This document shows, piece after piece, positions 12,966 through 26,900 of a stretch of 64,000 nt of DNA. This DNA comes from Diphasiastrum complanatum (Eukaryota; Streptophyta; Lycopodiopsida; Lycopodiales; Lycopodiaceae). The notes below the pieces were generated by a model. It made no database searches and was not told the DNA's origin. It worked only from the letters and a program-made list of their open reading frames with translations. Numbering within the stretch: the stretch's first letter is position 1; each line of letters begins with the position of its first letter. Where the stretch lies: assembly GCA_029204225.1 (NCBI GenBank), contig CM055095.1, positions 27,454,958 to 27,518,957 of the forward strand, given 5' to 3'. A program made the position numbers and the translations under genes.

Positions 12966-13145
12966 GTGATTTTATGCTAGATTCAAGGCATAGTTTTGGG
13001 ATATGGTTTCAACACAATTGGTCTCTTGAGAAAGCATAATCAAAACTATGAACATGTCAAGTTCTTTGTAATCTTATGTAAAGAGGGCATGTTCTTTCAA
13101 TGATTGTTTTCATTGCCTTCAAGTTGAACAAGATTTTTCTTTTGG

Positions 13146-13370
13146 TTGATGCCCTCTTAGATACTCCCATGGAGCAACATGTAAGAGATCCTATTAAAGG
13201 TGATGAAAGATCCTTCGAGGACATCACACTTTATAGGAGTCTTATAGCGCTTTAATTTGGCTTACTATCACTAGACCTGATTTGAGCTATTGTGTGCACA
13301 AATTGAGTCAATTTATGCAAGATCCCAAGATCCAACATTGGAAGATGGCCAAGAGTCCCACGATTGCTTT
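13146..13370 (+). pseudogene. Short copia RT/RNase H fragment
   Basis: The segment repeats the coding sequence of 11480-11690: DTPME, then KGDERSFEDITLYRSLI, then LSYCVHKLSQFMQDPKIQHW. A frameshift lies near 13246 (agcgctttaattt). It is about 225 bp long with no LTR attached. It is close to, but not a copy of, the neighbouring element, since it differs throughout. Confidence 0.75.
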
Positions 13371-15290
<1,920 letters not shown>

Positions 15291-16120
15291 CATCATTCTT
15301 GTCATTCTCATCATCACATAAGTTTCTATACTCATTTGAATCTAGGTTTAAATACAATCGTAGAATTCCTACTATGTTTCTTTGAGAACATGAGCTAGGC
15401 TCATATTCATCCTCCTCTTTTTCTAGTTCTATCTCATCCAAACATGGTGATCTCAAACCCTCAAAATGACTTCATAAGATATTCAGACTCTTCCAAAACC
15501 TCAAAAGATGTGGGTTCATCGTGTGTATCCAATGTTACAATATCTTTTCTTTCAAACACACGTCATTTTCTTGCATTGAGTCGGATCACATACTACAAGT
15601 TGAAAAGACTTTGAGCTATCATTTCTAATCATGGGCTTCCACGAAAGATGACCTTAGACCATTTTACCTAAAAAATAAAGTATTTGTCGTTAGCCTCATG
15701 GTTGACTTTATCAATATGTTGCAATGTGCCAACATAGTCTAGGTCATTTGAAATGACATTCAAGTCCCTTGCACTAGAACAACTCTCTTGTCGAACATTG
15801 GACATTTTACCACAATCAAATGTACCGTTGCTTGTTGTCAACCCTCTCAATATGATAATGATGTCCATATATCCACATGGTAGTGTATGATTTATACCAA
15901 CATGCAATAAATACTCTTTGTATTGACTACCAAAACAAAATTTCACAAAGAAAATATTATCCTTGAGCAAATTTCCATTCTAATTCGATCACTTTTTCTC
16001 CACTTTCCAATAACATGGTCTCAAGAACCCATTCACGAGTGCACTGTGAAGGTAAAGGTTCCAAGGATTTGTCATTCTCCAAAAAATGGCTTGCTCTTCT
16101 TAGTTAGAAAAGCATAATTA
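15291..16120 (-). other. Unrecognised minus-strand coding-like region
   Basis: A minus-strand open frame at 15970-15668 (100 codons from an ATG) and in-frame-looking pieces down to about 15410 (for example TSFEVLEESEYLMKSF) resemble an old coding sequence with stops. I do not recognise the family. Its position just upstream of a retroelement LTR suggests another transposon remnant, but nothing here proves it. Confidence 0.3.
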
Positions 16121-16410
16121 ACGTGTATCTGTATTACAATTACTTGCCATTTCTTGACAACTATTTTCTCTCTCCCACTTTTAGACAATCGGTAGATCTT
16201 TCTTGAGCCCATAGTTGCTCCTTAAGTACTTTTATCTTGTACTTGTAAAATAGTGTAAATACATAGTTTATGGTGAGAGCAATTCTTTGAGTTCTTGTCT
16301 CAAAGTGTTTGATGTTACATTGTGGTGATTGCATCGATCGGTTATGTTGTTATCAACTTGGTATCAGAGTTTGGTGATAGCAATCACCGGACAAGGACAA
16401 AAGTTGGATT

Positions 16411-19400
16411 TGCCAAGATATTGTGAACTACGGCTCCTTACAGTACATATTGCACAATGCACTTTCCACACTCACTTTTTTGCCTACGTCAACTTAAAGA
16501 TGGGCATGCACCCTCCTCATTGAAATGACCTAAATGCTTGAGGTTGACAGGGTGATTTTGACACCATGAAAGGGCAGTATATGTATCTGCTCATGGGCCT
16601 CATTTAACAGCAGCTTGTTGGCTGGGGAAACACTACTATTTTTTGCTCTTGCTTTGTTGTGCACACTCCCCTGTTGAATACTACTGAGTACTCTCTGATC
16701 TCAACCCTGCTAGCTACTGAGCAAAAGCCTCGGAGTGTCAATGAACAGGGCTTCACACAATCTTTGTTGCTGAGTGTTTTTGTGTTTCTATGACAGATTG
16801 TTATCAACTGTTGTTGCAGATTAGACATTGGTGGCCCACTGTTGTGATTGAACATTGCCACTAATTTTGTGTAATCAAATTTGTTTTGCTATAAAAGTTT
16901 TGAAGTATGTTTTCAGGAGCTCTGCACATGAATACAATCTATGTATTAGTTGTCTACTTGGATGAATGCTTTGAATGAGTACACCCTTTCTACACTTCCC
17001 CTACTAGCTGCTTATTTATGACATGGTATTAGAGCCATAGATCTGATTTGTTGTAGACTGAATCCTATTGTGGTCTGTAAGCTCCTACTCATTGCAACAC
17101 TAGACACTATGGGGCCTTGCTTGCTTAGGATCTGTTGTGTGTAGAAAACCAGTCAACGATGGCTTCCAGCCTTGCACAGAAGGTAACCATCATATTTGAT
17201 GGCAACAATTACCGCTATTGGAAGCATAAGATGAAGATGACACTCAAAGGAGAGGGATTTTGGGGACTTGTGGATGGCACTGAAGTGAAACCCGAAGAAA
17301 ATGCGAGATAGATCCATTGTTGAATGGAGCAGAAGAGATGACAAAGCAACATCTCTAATTTTGCTATCTCTCATTGAGTAAATTTCAATGAGCACTGCAG
17401 ATTGTGAGACCAGCAAAGAGATATGGGACACACTGCAAACTGAGTATGAAAGCAAAAATGGCACTGAAGTCTTGCACTTAAATGATCTACTACTCAATTC
17501 CAAGTGGGATGGTGGAGATTTGCAGAAGCATTTAAGTGAAATGAAGGGCATATTTGCCCAACTAGCTGTTGCAGGTGATGAGTATAAAGTCCCAGAGGTC
17601 CAGCAGTTCATATTTTTTGTAAAATCTCTTCCAATGTCTTACCAATCACTGAGGACAATTATGATGGAATCAATTATAATGATACATTTTCTCCAATGGT
17701 CAAGATGACAAGCATCAGATTACTTCTAGCTTATGCAGCCCAATACGACTTGGAGATACATCAAATTGATGTAAAAACAACATTTCTTCATGGTGAATTA
17801 AGTGAAGAAACATATATGAGACAACCACCTAGATTTATAGACAAGAGGAATCCACACCTTGCATGCAGGTAAAAAAAATCTCTTTACGACCTAAAACAGG
17901 TTGCACAAATATGGTTTAAGAAACTAGATGACTTTCTTAAAAGAATTGGTTTCATGCCGTTAGGAGTAGATTCGAATGTTTATATCATCAAAGTAGTACA
18001 TGAATTGCTAATAATGACTGTATTCATCGATGATAGTCTTATGATTGGCAATAGCCTTAGACTGATAGGATATGTGAAAGAAAAGTTGTCCACAAAATTT
18101 GAAATAATAGATTTTGGAGAGACAAAATTCTGTATTGGATTAGAAATATCCAAAAATAAAAAAAAATAGAGTTTTGCACATAAGTCAAAGAAAATATGCA
18201 CTAGAAATAATAGATAAGTATAATATGAACGATAGTAAGGAAGCCTCCACACCCATAGAGTTGGGGGCCATACTTTCAAAACGTGATTGTCTTGTAACAG
18301 AAGAAGAAAAATATGCAATGTTGGATGTGCCCTACTGGAACCTAATTGGAAGCTTGATGTATTTGACAGTATGCACAAGACCTGATTTGGCATACTCTGT
18401 TCTCTCACTCAGCCAGTTCTGTGAGAATCTAGGCAAGGCTCACTAGAAGATGGCTAAAAGGGCAGTACAGTACCTTAAAGGGACTGCACATCTAGGAATC
18501 ACCTACAATGGCAATACCGATGACTTTACCATGGAAGCATACAACGATGCAAGTTGGGCAAGTTGTAGAAATGACAACAAATCAATTATGGGAGGATGTT
18601 TTATCCTTTGCCATGGAGTAGTGAGCTGGGTATGCAATAAACAAACTTTGGTGGCCCAATCCTCCTGTGAGACAGAATACATAACAGCCTTAAAGAATGC
18701 CAACGAAGTGGCATGGCTTCGGATGCTCATATTAGACATTGGACAGGAGCACAGAAATGCAACTCAAATGCAAATGGACAACCAAAGCGCAATAAGCTTA
18801 TGTAAGGATCCGATATTTCACTCCAAAACAAAGCACATGCCGCTTAAATACCACCACGTTAGAGACATGGTTGACAAAAACCAAATCATAGTAAGTTATG
18901 TTGAATCCAATGAGTTGTTGGCAGACATAATGACAAAGGCACTAAAGAGGACAAGTTTTGAATATCTATGAAACAAGCTTGGAATCAGATAAGGAGTTTT
19001 GTTCAAGAGGGGCTGTCAGGATATTGTGAACTGCAGCTCCTTACAGTGCACAGTGCACTTTCCACCACTCACTTTTTTGTCTACGTCAACTTAAAGATGC
19101 GCATGCACCCTCCTCATTGAAATGACCTAAATGCTTGAGGTTGACAGGGTGATTTTGACACCATGAAAGGGCAGTATATGTATCTGCTCATGGGCCTCAT
19201 TCAACAGCTTGTTGGCTGGGGAAACGCTGTTTTTTTTTGCTCTTGCTCTATTGTGCACACTCCCCTGCTGAGTACTCTGTGATCTCAGCCCTACTAGCTA
19301 CTGAGCAAGCCACCTTTGAGTGTCAGAGAACAGGGCTTCACACGCTCTCTATTGTGAGGTGTTTTTGTGTTTCTATGACAGATTGTTATCTACTACTGTT

Positions 19401-19584
19401 GCAGATTAGACATTGGTGGCCCATTGTTGTGATTGAACATTGCACTAATTTTGTGTAATCAGATTTGTTTTGCTATAAAAGTTTTGAAGTATGTTCTCAA
19501 GAGCTTTGCACATGAATACAATCTATGTATTAGTTGTCTACTTGGATGAACTAAACTTCCCCTACTAGTTGCTTATTTATGACA
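16411..19584 (+). mobile_element. Internally deleted Ty1/copia element, TSD ggatt
   Basis: The 5' LTR 16411-17023 (613 bp) and 3' LTR 19014-19584 (571 bp) share the same sequence over most of their length, with ends TG(T/C)CA...TGACA. The 5-bp target duplication ggatt is present at 16406-16410 and 19585-19589. The primer-binding site tggtattagagcc starts at 17024, and a purine-rich aagaggggc tract precedes the 3' LTR. The interior is only about 2 kb: gag is joined directly to RT, with the zinc knuckle, protease and integrase missing. The two LTRs differ by several indels and substitutions, so this insertion is clearly older than the element at 23.3 kb. Confidence 0.92.
17159..18971 (+). pseudogene. 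Copia gag-RT-RNase H pseudogene of the nested element
   Basis: The gag starts at ATG 17159 (MASSLAQKVTIIFDGNNYRY) and meets a TAG near 17308. It resumes as TADCETSKEIWDTLQTEYES (from about 17397) to about 17660. At about 17665-17680 it jumps to RT ([20 protein letters not shown]), removing everything in between. RT then holds several lesions: a stop at 17869-17877, FIDD in place of YVDD (about 18026), and a stop at 18167. RNase H (18450-18971) is open for 173 codons, with CNKQTLVAQSSCETEYITAL and HSKTKHMPLKYHHVRDMV. It is non-functional for transposition by itself. Confidence 0.85.
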
Positions 19585-20441
19585 GGATTTGGAAAAATGT
19601 GAGTGGATCGGTGTCAATTTGAAGCTGGTCTAGGAACAACAAAGTTGGTCGTTCAGAAGCTGTGTTGGGCCAAATCGAACAAGTGAAGATTCGATGGTGG
19701 ATTACTCATAGGCGGGGAAAATCCTTCCATCACACTTGTGAAAAAAAATTCTCATTGGAGTCTCAACTTTGGGCTAACAGAAATCTAAATTTTCGTAGGA
19801 TGATTTCTCAAAAGTGTGTTCACAGCTAGTGTGTTCTCGATTGATGACCATTTTGAGAACGGATTGAAGCATATTCTTTCTTACAGTAAGGTGACCTCAG
19901 AGAAAAAGGGTTTTGTCAAAGAAGGTCTGTGAGAGGCAAGAGCTTGCTGAGAATAGACTGTGTAGTTTTAGGCTAGTGGTTTCACAGCATAGAAACATAG
20001 TTCACATTCCATTCAAGCTTGTTTTTGTTGTTGTTAAGGCTTGTTTTGTTGTTGGGTGCCCTGGAATAAGGAACAAACTCCTCAATTGGCATGGACAACC
20101 ATAGTGAGGTGGAGGAGCTAGATAGGAATTTAGGAGGGTGGCCATATCCCTCAAAACCCCAACTATGGTGGTGTTAGGGGGAGGAGCAAAAACGATAGAG
20201 AGATATGATGAGGATGAGGGAGAGTCATCATCAAATTCAAAGAAGAAAAAAGGAAAGTGTTATTATTGCCCCAAGCTAGGTAATTGGGTGAGAGAATGCT
20301 ATAAGAAAAAAGTCAAGTAAAGCAGCAAGGCAACATTGCCAACGATGAAACCAATGCGTTCTCATCAGCATTGGCATCTCAGACCGTTGATGATGGTGAT
20401 AGCTGTTTCATAGATTTAGCTGCCACTAGGCATGTGACTGG

Positions 20442-21840
20442 TGTTGAAATCTGAAATTTTTAGACCTTAATTGGATCTACAATCAATCCACAAGAGGTAC
20501 TGGATGCCAATTCGATTGATTAATCAAAATTCTAATGAATAGATCTAGATCTAGATCAAATATTACATCTAATGAGCAAGAACAACTTGATAAATGATCA
20601 ATATGACTCAAGAGTGGCCTCACACATGTGGAATATTGTTTGTGTATGAACATTGAGCAAAGATTACAGTACATTACTCATTGATAGCATTCAATGCAAG
20701 AAATCACAACACAAATTGTGAAAAACAAGGATATGCCTCAAAAATCAAGATCTCTCATCAAGATTGGATTATTTACAATGATGATCTTTATAGATCAAGT
20801 ACATTTTGACCTAGTATGCTGACTCACTGAGGTCTGGCACATGTGGGGAATGTCACATCATCATAGATCAACCAATAAATGCAAGATAGGCCCCCACCTC
20901 TTTGAATCCTGACTTGGTGCCATTGCTTCACCATGATTTGCTTGATTTGAGGTGATTTCTCCTAGCTTATAGGAACTTGCAAAATCAACTCCTACTGATA
21001 TTTTCCAGATATATACACGCATGGGAATAGCCTCTCACACGTGAGAACCATGTCTCATTCACATGGGAATGCATGATCTATCAATGAAATGGTGCCACAT
21101 GGCAATTTTCTACTTGACTAGCTTCCAACTAGTTCATACTTGAGTCAATCAAGACAAATTCAATCTAACTAAATCTAGATGCATTTATGAATACCATCCA
21201 CATGTGAGAACAGGTTCCACACGTGTGGGATCAAGTTATGTACAAATCAACTTAGATCAAATAGCTAGAATTTGACAATTTCTTCATAAATGAATCCTTT
21301 GGCAATGATATTAGCAACACACTTGGATGATGAAACATGAAGAAGCTTGATCTCCTTAGCTTGCACCTTCTCCCTTACAAAGTGGTGTGCAATCTCGATA
21401 TGCTTGGTTCGAGCATGGAAGAACTTCCTTGGTTGTTGATGTCAATGTTTTATACTCGACTTCACAAGAGGATAGAGAGATAGTATCTTGCTTTTTTGAA
21501 AGCCAAGATATAACTCCTCCACATAGGAACATAGCAAAGGCACTTATTTATTTTCTATCCATCTTATCACCTTCCAAGTATAATATGTCCTAGATCTGTC
21601 ATCTTGAATTCACTAGCAATTTTGACATCTCTTATGCCATCAAGATCATTTCCTGTAAGAATGATATCATCTACATACAAAACCAAAATAATGATCTTGC
21701 AATCACACATACAATGAAGGTTCATTAGAGCGTATCACAAAACCAATAGAGTAGAGGTAGTTGTGCAACCTAGAGTACGAAGCTCTAGGTGCTTGCTTGA
21801 GTCCATAAAGACTCTTCAAAGGTTTTGCGATCTTTTCAAG
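20442..21840 (-). mobile_element. Minus-strand copia fragment: 3' LTR plus C-terminal pol
   Basis: An LTR-like block of about 836 bp runs from TGTTGAAATC at 20442 to ...TTTGACA at 21277, giving TG...CA ends. On the minus strand it is preceded by a purine-rich tgaagaaat tract and by the end of pol. The pol remnant reads LKSLYGLKQAP (about 21785-21815), YVDDIILTG (about 21655-21685), MDRK, WLSKK, then HIEIAHHFVREKVQAKEIKL near 21340-21400, with internal deletions and frameshifts. The 5' half of the element and its other LTR are missing, so no target duplication can be tested. It interrupts the protease of the outer element ending at 20441. Confidence 0.72.
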
Positions 21841-22780
21841 ATTTTTTTTAAGTTCTTTTTTATGCAAACATTCATTCTATTGTGGTATGATCAAGAGTTG
21901 ATCAAGTTTCATCAAATCTATGTGCTAATTTGAGTAGGTGTGAGAGAGAAAGACACTTGTTTAGTTCCAAATATTTGTGATCTCTTCTTGATTTCATTTG
22001 TTGAGTTTAAAGAGAGTGCTAAGTGAATTGGAACATGTTGAAGAAGATTCATCAATCATTACAACACGACAACAAATGGAGGCTCTTGTTGGAGAGCAAT
22101 AATAGGCTAAACTCAAGCAATATTCAACTTGGAAGGTAGGGACGGAGGCCCTACTTGAGATGAATGAGTTGATGAATATTGTTGTAGGTGTGGAGGAGAG
22201 ACCTTTGGCACCTCAAGAACAATTGAGGTATGATATGAGGGCAAAGAAAGCTCTTCATGTGATCAAGGTGAATGCGACATGAACTTATCAAAGAAGTTGG
22301 TAAGTGTACTTCATCAACTGAAGTTTTAGCAATCTTGAAGAAGGTTTATGCTTCCAAGTCTACATGTAGGTTCCTAACTCTAATGAGGAAAATATTTCAA
22401 AGTCTTCAAAAGGAGGAGGAAAGTGCTCATGCTTTTGTTTCAAGAGTTAAATCCTTGAATGATAAATTAGCATGCATTGGTGAAAGCATTAAGGATGTAG
22501 AACTTGTGCAAGTCGTTCATAATGGCTTGTTGGATGATCATGCTAACCTTTTGCAAAGATTTACCATTCAAAAGACATTGCCAAGTATGGGGGACTTGCA
22601 AGAGGTCTTGGTGAATGAAGAGTTTAGCCAATGAGCAAGAGGTTGAGCTACTTCTTCATCTCAAGTTGGAGAAAGGAAGCTATGTTCTCAAGAGGCAAGT
22701 TCAAGTTCTAGAACAAAGGCAAGTGAGTCATCTTCTTTTGAGGGTAAAATGGACAAGTCAAAGAAAGAGGATCGAAAAGC
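21841..22780 (+). pseudogene. Copia leader and gag relic
   Basis: The leader near 22003-22080 and the gag resemble those of the intact element at 27903 read on its own strand. They include TWKVGTEALLEMNELMNIVV (about 22130-22190), LIKEVGKCTSSTEVLAILKK (from about 22281), and ESAHAFVSRVKSLNDKLACI with ELVQVVHNGLLDDHANLLQR (to about 22560). The frame breaks near 22270 and again near 22625. Homology to gag fades into a lysine-rich segment near 22750, where a gypsy-type sequence takes over. No LTR is seen. Confidence 0.72.
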
Positions 22781-23100
22781 GTCAATGGAGGAAACCAAAA
22801 TTGTTCAAGCAAAATGTAAGAAACAATTTGATTCCCATATAAAGAATGTTGTGGTAAAAGAAGGAGACTATGCTTTGATGTATGATACTCGACACATAAA
22901 GTTTTCTGAAAATTTGCACACAAGATGGATGGGACCTTACAAAGTGATCAAAGTATTCGACAATGGATCTATGCAATTGGCAAATTTGGGGGTTATTTAA
23001 AGCATAAAGAATTTGATAGTGGCCCATAGAATATTTGAATGTGGTGAGTATGCCCTTCACACTAGAGATTCAACCTTTAAGCTAGAAGTTTTCTTGAGAG
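22781..23100 (+). pseudogene. Ty3/gypsy integrase C-terminal fragment
   Basis: The frame encodes KKQFDSHIKNVVVKEGDYAL, then MYDTRH, KFSENLHTRWMGPYKVIKVF and DNGSMQLANLG. This is the typical region downstream of the integrase core in plant Ty3/gypsy polyproteins (KEGD.VL.YDSR...L..RW.GPY.V..V..NG...L). A stop follows at about 22998, and weakly related codons continue to about 23100. It directly follows a copia gag relic, so the two families were joined by a rearrangement or a nested insertion. Confidence 0.68.
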
Positions 23101-23299
23101 TAAGGCTATGACTAGGTATCGTTCATCAGAAGGTGGGCTACTGCATGTAGCAGGCTGAGCCACATGAGCGGCAAAGATTGCTACAATGACATAATGCCAC
23201 ATGTTCACTATCATTGCTTGTGACTGCTATGACTTTGTAATATAATAAGTTGCCTTGAGGAGTTCAAATTCGTGTAGTTTGAATTTGAGATTTGAATTT

Positions 23300-23954
23300 T
23301 GTGAAAAATACAGATCCTAAGTGGATCTAAACTCCAAGATCATTGGCTTGAATGCTTGCACTCCAAACTACATAAGCTAGGAATTGGCAACACATTCTAT
23401 GCTACCTAGAATGCAAAGAACTTGATCAAAAAGCATTTATCACAAATGGAAACTTCCATAAACATCAAGTGCGGCCCAAAATAGCATTATACAGTCCATA
23501 ATACATCAGCCTATCACTTTTGGAAAGCACCTAAGATCATACACAATAGCTTGAAGACAATACACACAACAATGCTCTCAATGGAGGAAGAAACAATGAC
23601 AATGATCTATTGATCTCAATGAAGCATACAAAAGGTTTCTCCAACCTGTTCTCCACGACTTCCCTACTATTTATGGATGAGGAAGATGACTCTCTCTCCT
23701 CTCTCTAGAAGGTACTTGACCCTAGATATTCCCTATATAGGAAAAATAGCTAAAAATGGCTTATATGACCAAAATACATCAAAATGGTCTCATTTTGAAG
23801 GGTATGAAGTTTGACACTTCATCATACTGAAAAAATACAGTAAATAAAAACATTGTGGCCTGGTTCACACGTGTGAAACTCCAGAACCAAAACTATTTAC
23901 AATTTTAGCCAATTTAGGCCTCAAACTAGCTAGGAAATGTTGACAATTTTCACA
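23300..23954 (-). repeat. 3' LTR of the intact copia element
   Basis: It is 655 bp, bounded by TGTGAAAA/TTTTCACA inverted ends. The gag-pol stop codon (23950-23952) lies inside its last bases. It contains a TATATA motif (23734-23739) and the palindrome TTCACACGTGTGAA (23864-23877). Confidence 0.97.
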
Positions 23955-26900
23955 CTCCCTCTTCAACATTGGATGCTAGTTTCAACATAGTCTTTGAGCA
24001 CATTCCAAGATTAGATCTATGCATTAAATATAGGTCCTTTCCCAATGGTTTGGTGAAGATATCAGCCACACACTCCTTTGAAGAGACATGTTGAAGCTCC
24101 ACCTCTTTGGCAATGACTTGATCTCTCACAAAATGGTGAGCAATCTCAATGTGCTTGCTCCTTGCATGAAAAACAGGATTGCTTGCCAAGCTTTGGGCTG
24201 AAAGGTTATCACAAAGTATGATTGGAGTCTTCTCTGGTTCCAGCAAGTGAAGATCCAATAACATCCTCTTGATCCAAAGAATCTCCTTGGTGCATGTTGT
24301 TAATGCCTTGTACTCGGCTTCGGTGGAAGATAGAGAGATAGTTGGTTGCTTCTTTGATAGCCATGAGACCACTCCATCTCCAAGACAGATTGCAAAGGCA
24401 CTTGTTGACTTCCTATCCATTTGATCACCTGCAAAATCTGAATCTGAAAATCCACAAAGGTTAGGTGTAGTACCTCCATACAAGATGCCAAAATCTCTAG
24501 ATCCCGAGATGTATCTAAGTACTCTCTTTCCTAGCTTCCAATGAGCCTCACTAGGATCTTGCATAAATTGACTTAGTTTACCAACCACAAAGCTTAGATC
24601 AGGTCTTGTGATGGTTAACCATATAAGAGATCCTATTAGCTTTCTATAGAGAGTAATGTCCTTGAAGGATCTTTCATTACTTCTTGTAGTTAGCTTTACA
24701 TTTGATTCCATAGGAGTAGAAACAACTTTACAATCTTCCATATGAAACCTTTTTAGAATAGAGTTAACATACTTTTCTTGACATATGAATGTAGATTTAG
24801 AAGTTCTAATAATCTCTATTCCTAAGATATAATGAAGTTTACCAAGATCTTGAATTTCAAACTCTCTTTTGAGTGCCATCTTGATTTCATCTATATCTAG
24901 ATTGTTACCACCACTTAAGATAATGTCATCAACATAGATCAAAAGTAAAGTGATATCATTTTCATTCAATCTAAAGTAGAGAGAATGATCATACTCACTC
25001 ATAACAAAGTTTTGAGAAAGTAAGAAGGAATTGAGCTTAGCATACCAACTCCTTGGTGCTTGCTTTAGCCCATACAAACTCTTTTGGAGATAGCACACAT
25101 GATTAGGCTCATCATGTGAAACATAGCCCTCGGGTTGCTCCATGTAAATATCTTCTTCAAGATCACCATTCAAGAAGGCATTAGTAACATCCATTTGCCA
25201 CATATCCCAATCATAAAGAGTTGCAAGAGAGATTAGGATTCGAATAGTTACCATCTTTGCCACGGGTGCAAAGGTCTCATCATAGTCAATACCATATTCT
25301 TGAGCATACCCCTTTGCCACCAACCTTGCCTTGTACTTGTTGATTGATCCATCTTGATTTGTCTTGATCTTGAAGATCCACTTACAACCAATTGCCTTCT
25401 TGTCCTTTGGAAGCTTTACCAACCTCCATGTGTTGCTTTTGATGAGTGCTTGATGCTCATGATCCATGGCTTGGATCCATTCCTTCTTTTGAATTGCTTC
25501 ACCTACACAAGTTGGTTCATCAAAAGAGGTAAGAAAAGCAAAGTTAGAGTTGTCCACCACTTGCTTTCCTTTTTCATCATAGGTTAGCCTTGATGGCTTA
25601 GCCCTTTGCCTTTGAGTCTTCCTTGAAGTTTGCTTTGGAGTGGCATCTCCATCTTCATCCAAGACATCTTGCACATCATGATGATTAGTAGGCACATCAA
25701 CATCAACATCAACAACATTGGAAACATTCTCTTCATGAAAGATGACATCCCTACTTATGACAACTTTCTTTGTAGAAGGAATGTACACTTTGTAAGCCTT
25801 GCTTACTTCACTATAGCCAACAAACACACCCTTCTTTGATGAAGGATCTTCTTTAGTTCTATCATCAAGTGTGATATTGACAAAACATGTACATCCAAAG
25901 ATCCTACAATGCTTGACACTCGGCCTTCTACCATAAAGAACCTCATGAGGAGTTTTACCATCCAAGGAAGCACTTGTCCATCTATTACATAGATAGTTAG
26001 CACATGCTAAAGCTTCCCCCCAAAAAGACTTAGCAAGATTAGCATGTAGTCTCATTGCCTTGGCACATTCACAAAGGGTTCTATTCTTCCTCTCGGCCAC
26101 TCCATTCTGTTGTGGAGTCCTAGGACTAGACATCTCCCTCTTAATCCCATGTGCTATACAAAAGTCTTTGAACCTATTTGAGGTGTATTCCCCTCCATTA
26201 TCAGATCTTAAGCATTTGATCTTTGTATTGAATTGGTTTTCCATTTCATTCTTGAACTTGACAAATGCAGCAAACACTTCATCCTTACTTTTAAGAAGAT
26301 AGATCCAAGTATACCTACTAAAGTCATCAATGAAAGTTGCATACATCTTTGCCCCAGCATTGCTAGTTGTACTAGAAGAATGAATATCAGAATGCACAAG
26401 TTGAAAAGCTTCTTTAGATCTAGAAGTAGATCTAGAATAAGCAAGTCTATGAGATTTGGACAAGGCACAATGTTCACAAACACTATTGTTTGCAACAAGA
26501 CTTTTAGGGAGACCAAGAACAAGCTCTTTCTTTGCCATTACCTCCAAAGATTTGAAGTTGGGATGGCCCAACCTCTTGTGCCAAACTTCTTGGTTTGTCA
26601 ATTGCTCCCTAGCCATACATCCTTCATGATTAGAGATCACACATGCATCAAGCTTGAAAAGTTTACCATGCCTCCTACCTTGAGCAATCAAGGATCCACA
26701 TTTACTTATCAAACATGCATCTCCAATGAACTCCACATCAAGTCCTTTGTCAATCATTTGACTTACACTAAGCAAATTCTTAGTGATTGAAGGAATGTAC
26801 AAAACATTTTCAAGATTTGCTTTCCTATTTGTTGAAAGGGAAATAGGAATAGTGCCTATGCCTTTGATGTCACATTGACCATCATTTGCAGTGTAGATGA

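Larger units (their letters stand above)
16121..20441 (+). mobile_element. Older copia-type element, interrupted by a nested insertion
   Basis: The outer element is seen in two pieces. The left piece contains an LTR tail ending ...gttatca at 16355 and a primer-binding site TGGTATCAGAG at 16359-16369. The right piece (19585-20441) carries the C-terminal gag with a zinc knuckle, CYYCPKLGNWVREC (about 20257-20300), and the start of protease, GDSCFIDLAATRHVT (about 20398-20440). The knuckle histidine is replaced by Asn, and the protease DSG triad reads DLA, so it is dead. The copia element 16411-19584 is inserted in its leader, and a minus-strand LTR beginning at 20442 cuts off its protease. The left boundary of its 5' LTR is not defined. 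Confidence 0.65.

Noticed and set aside
26233-26790. 185-codon plus-strand frame
   Set aside because: It is an antisense shadow of the intact copia gag-pol gene.
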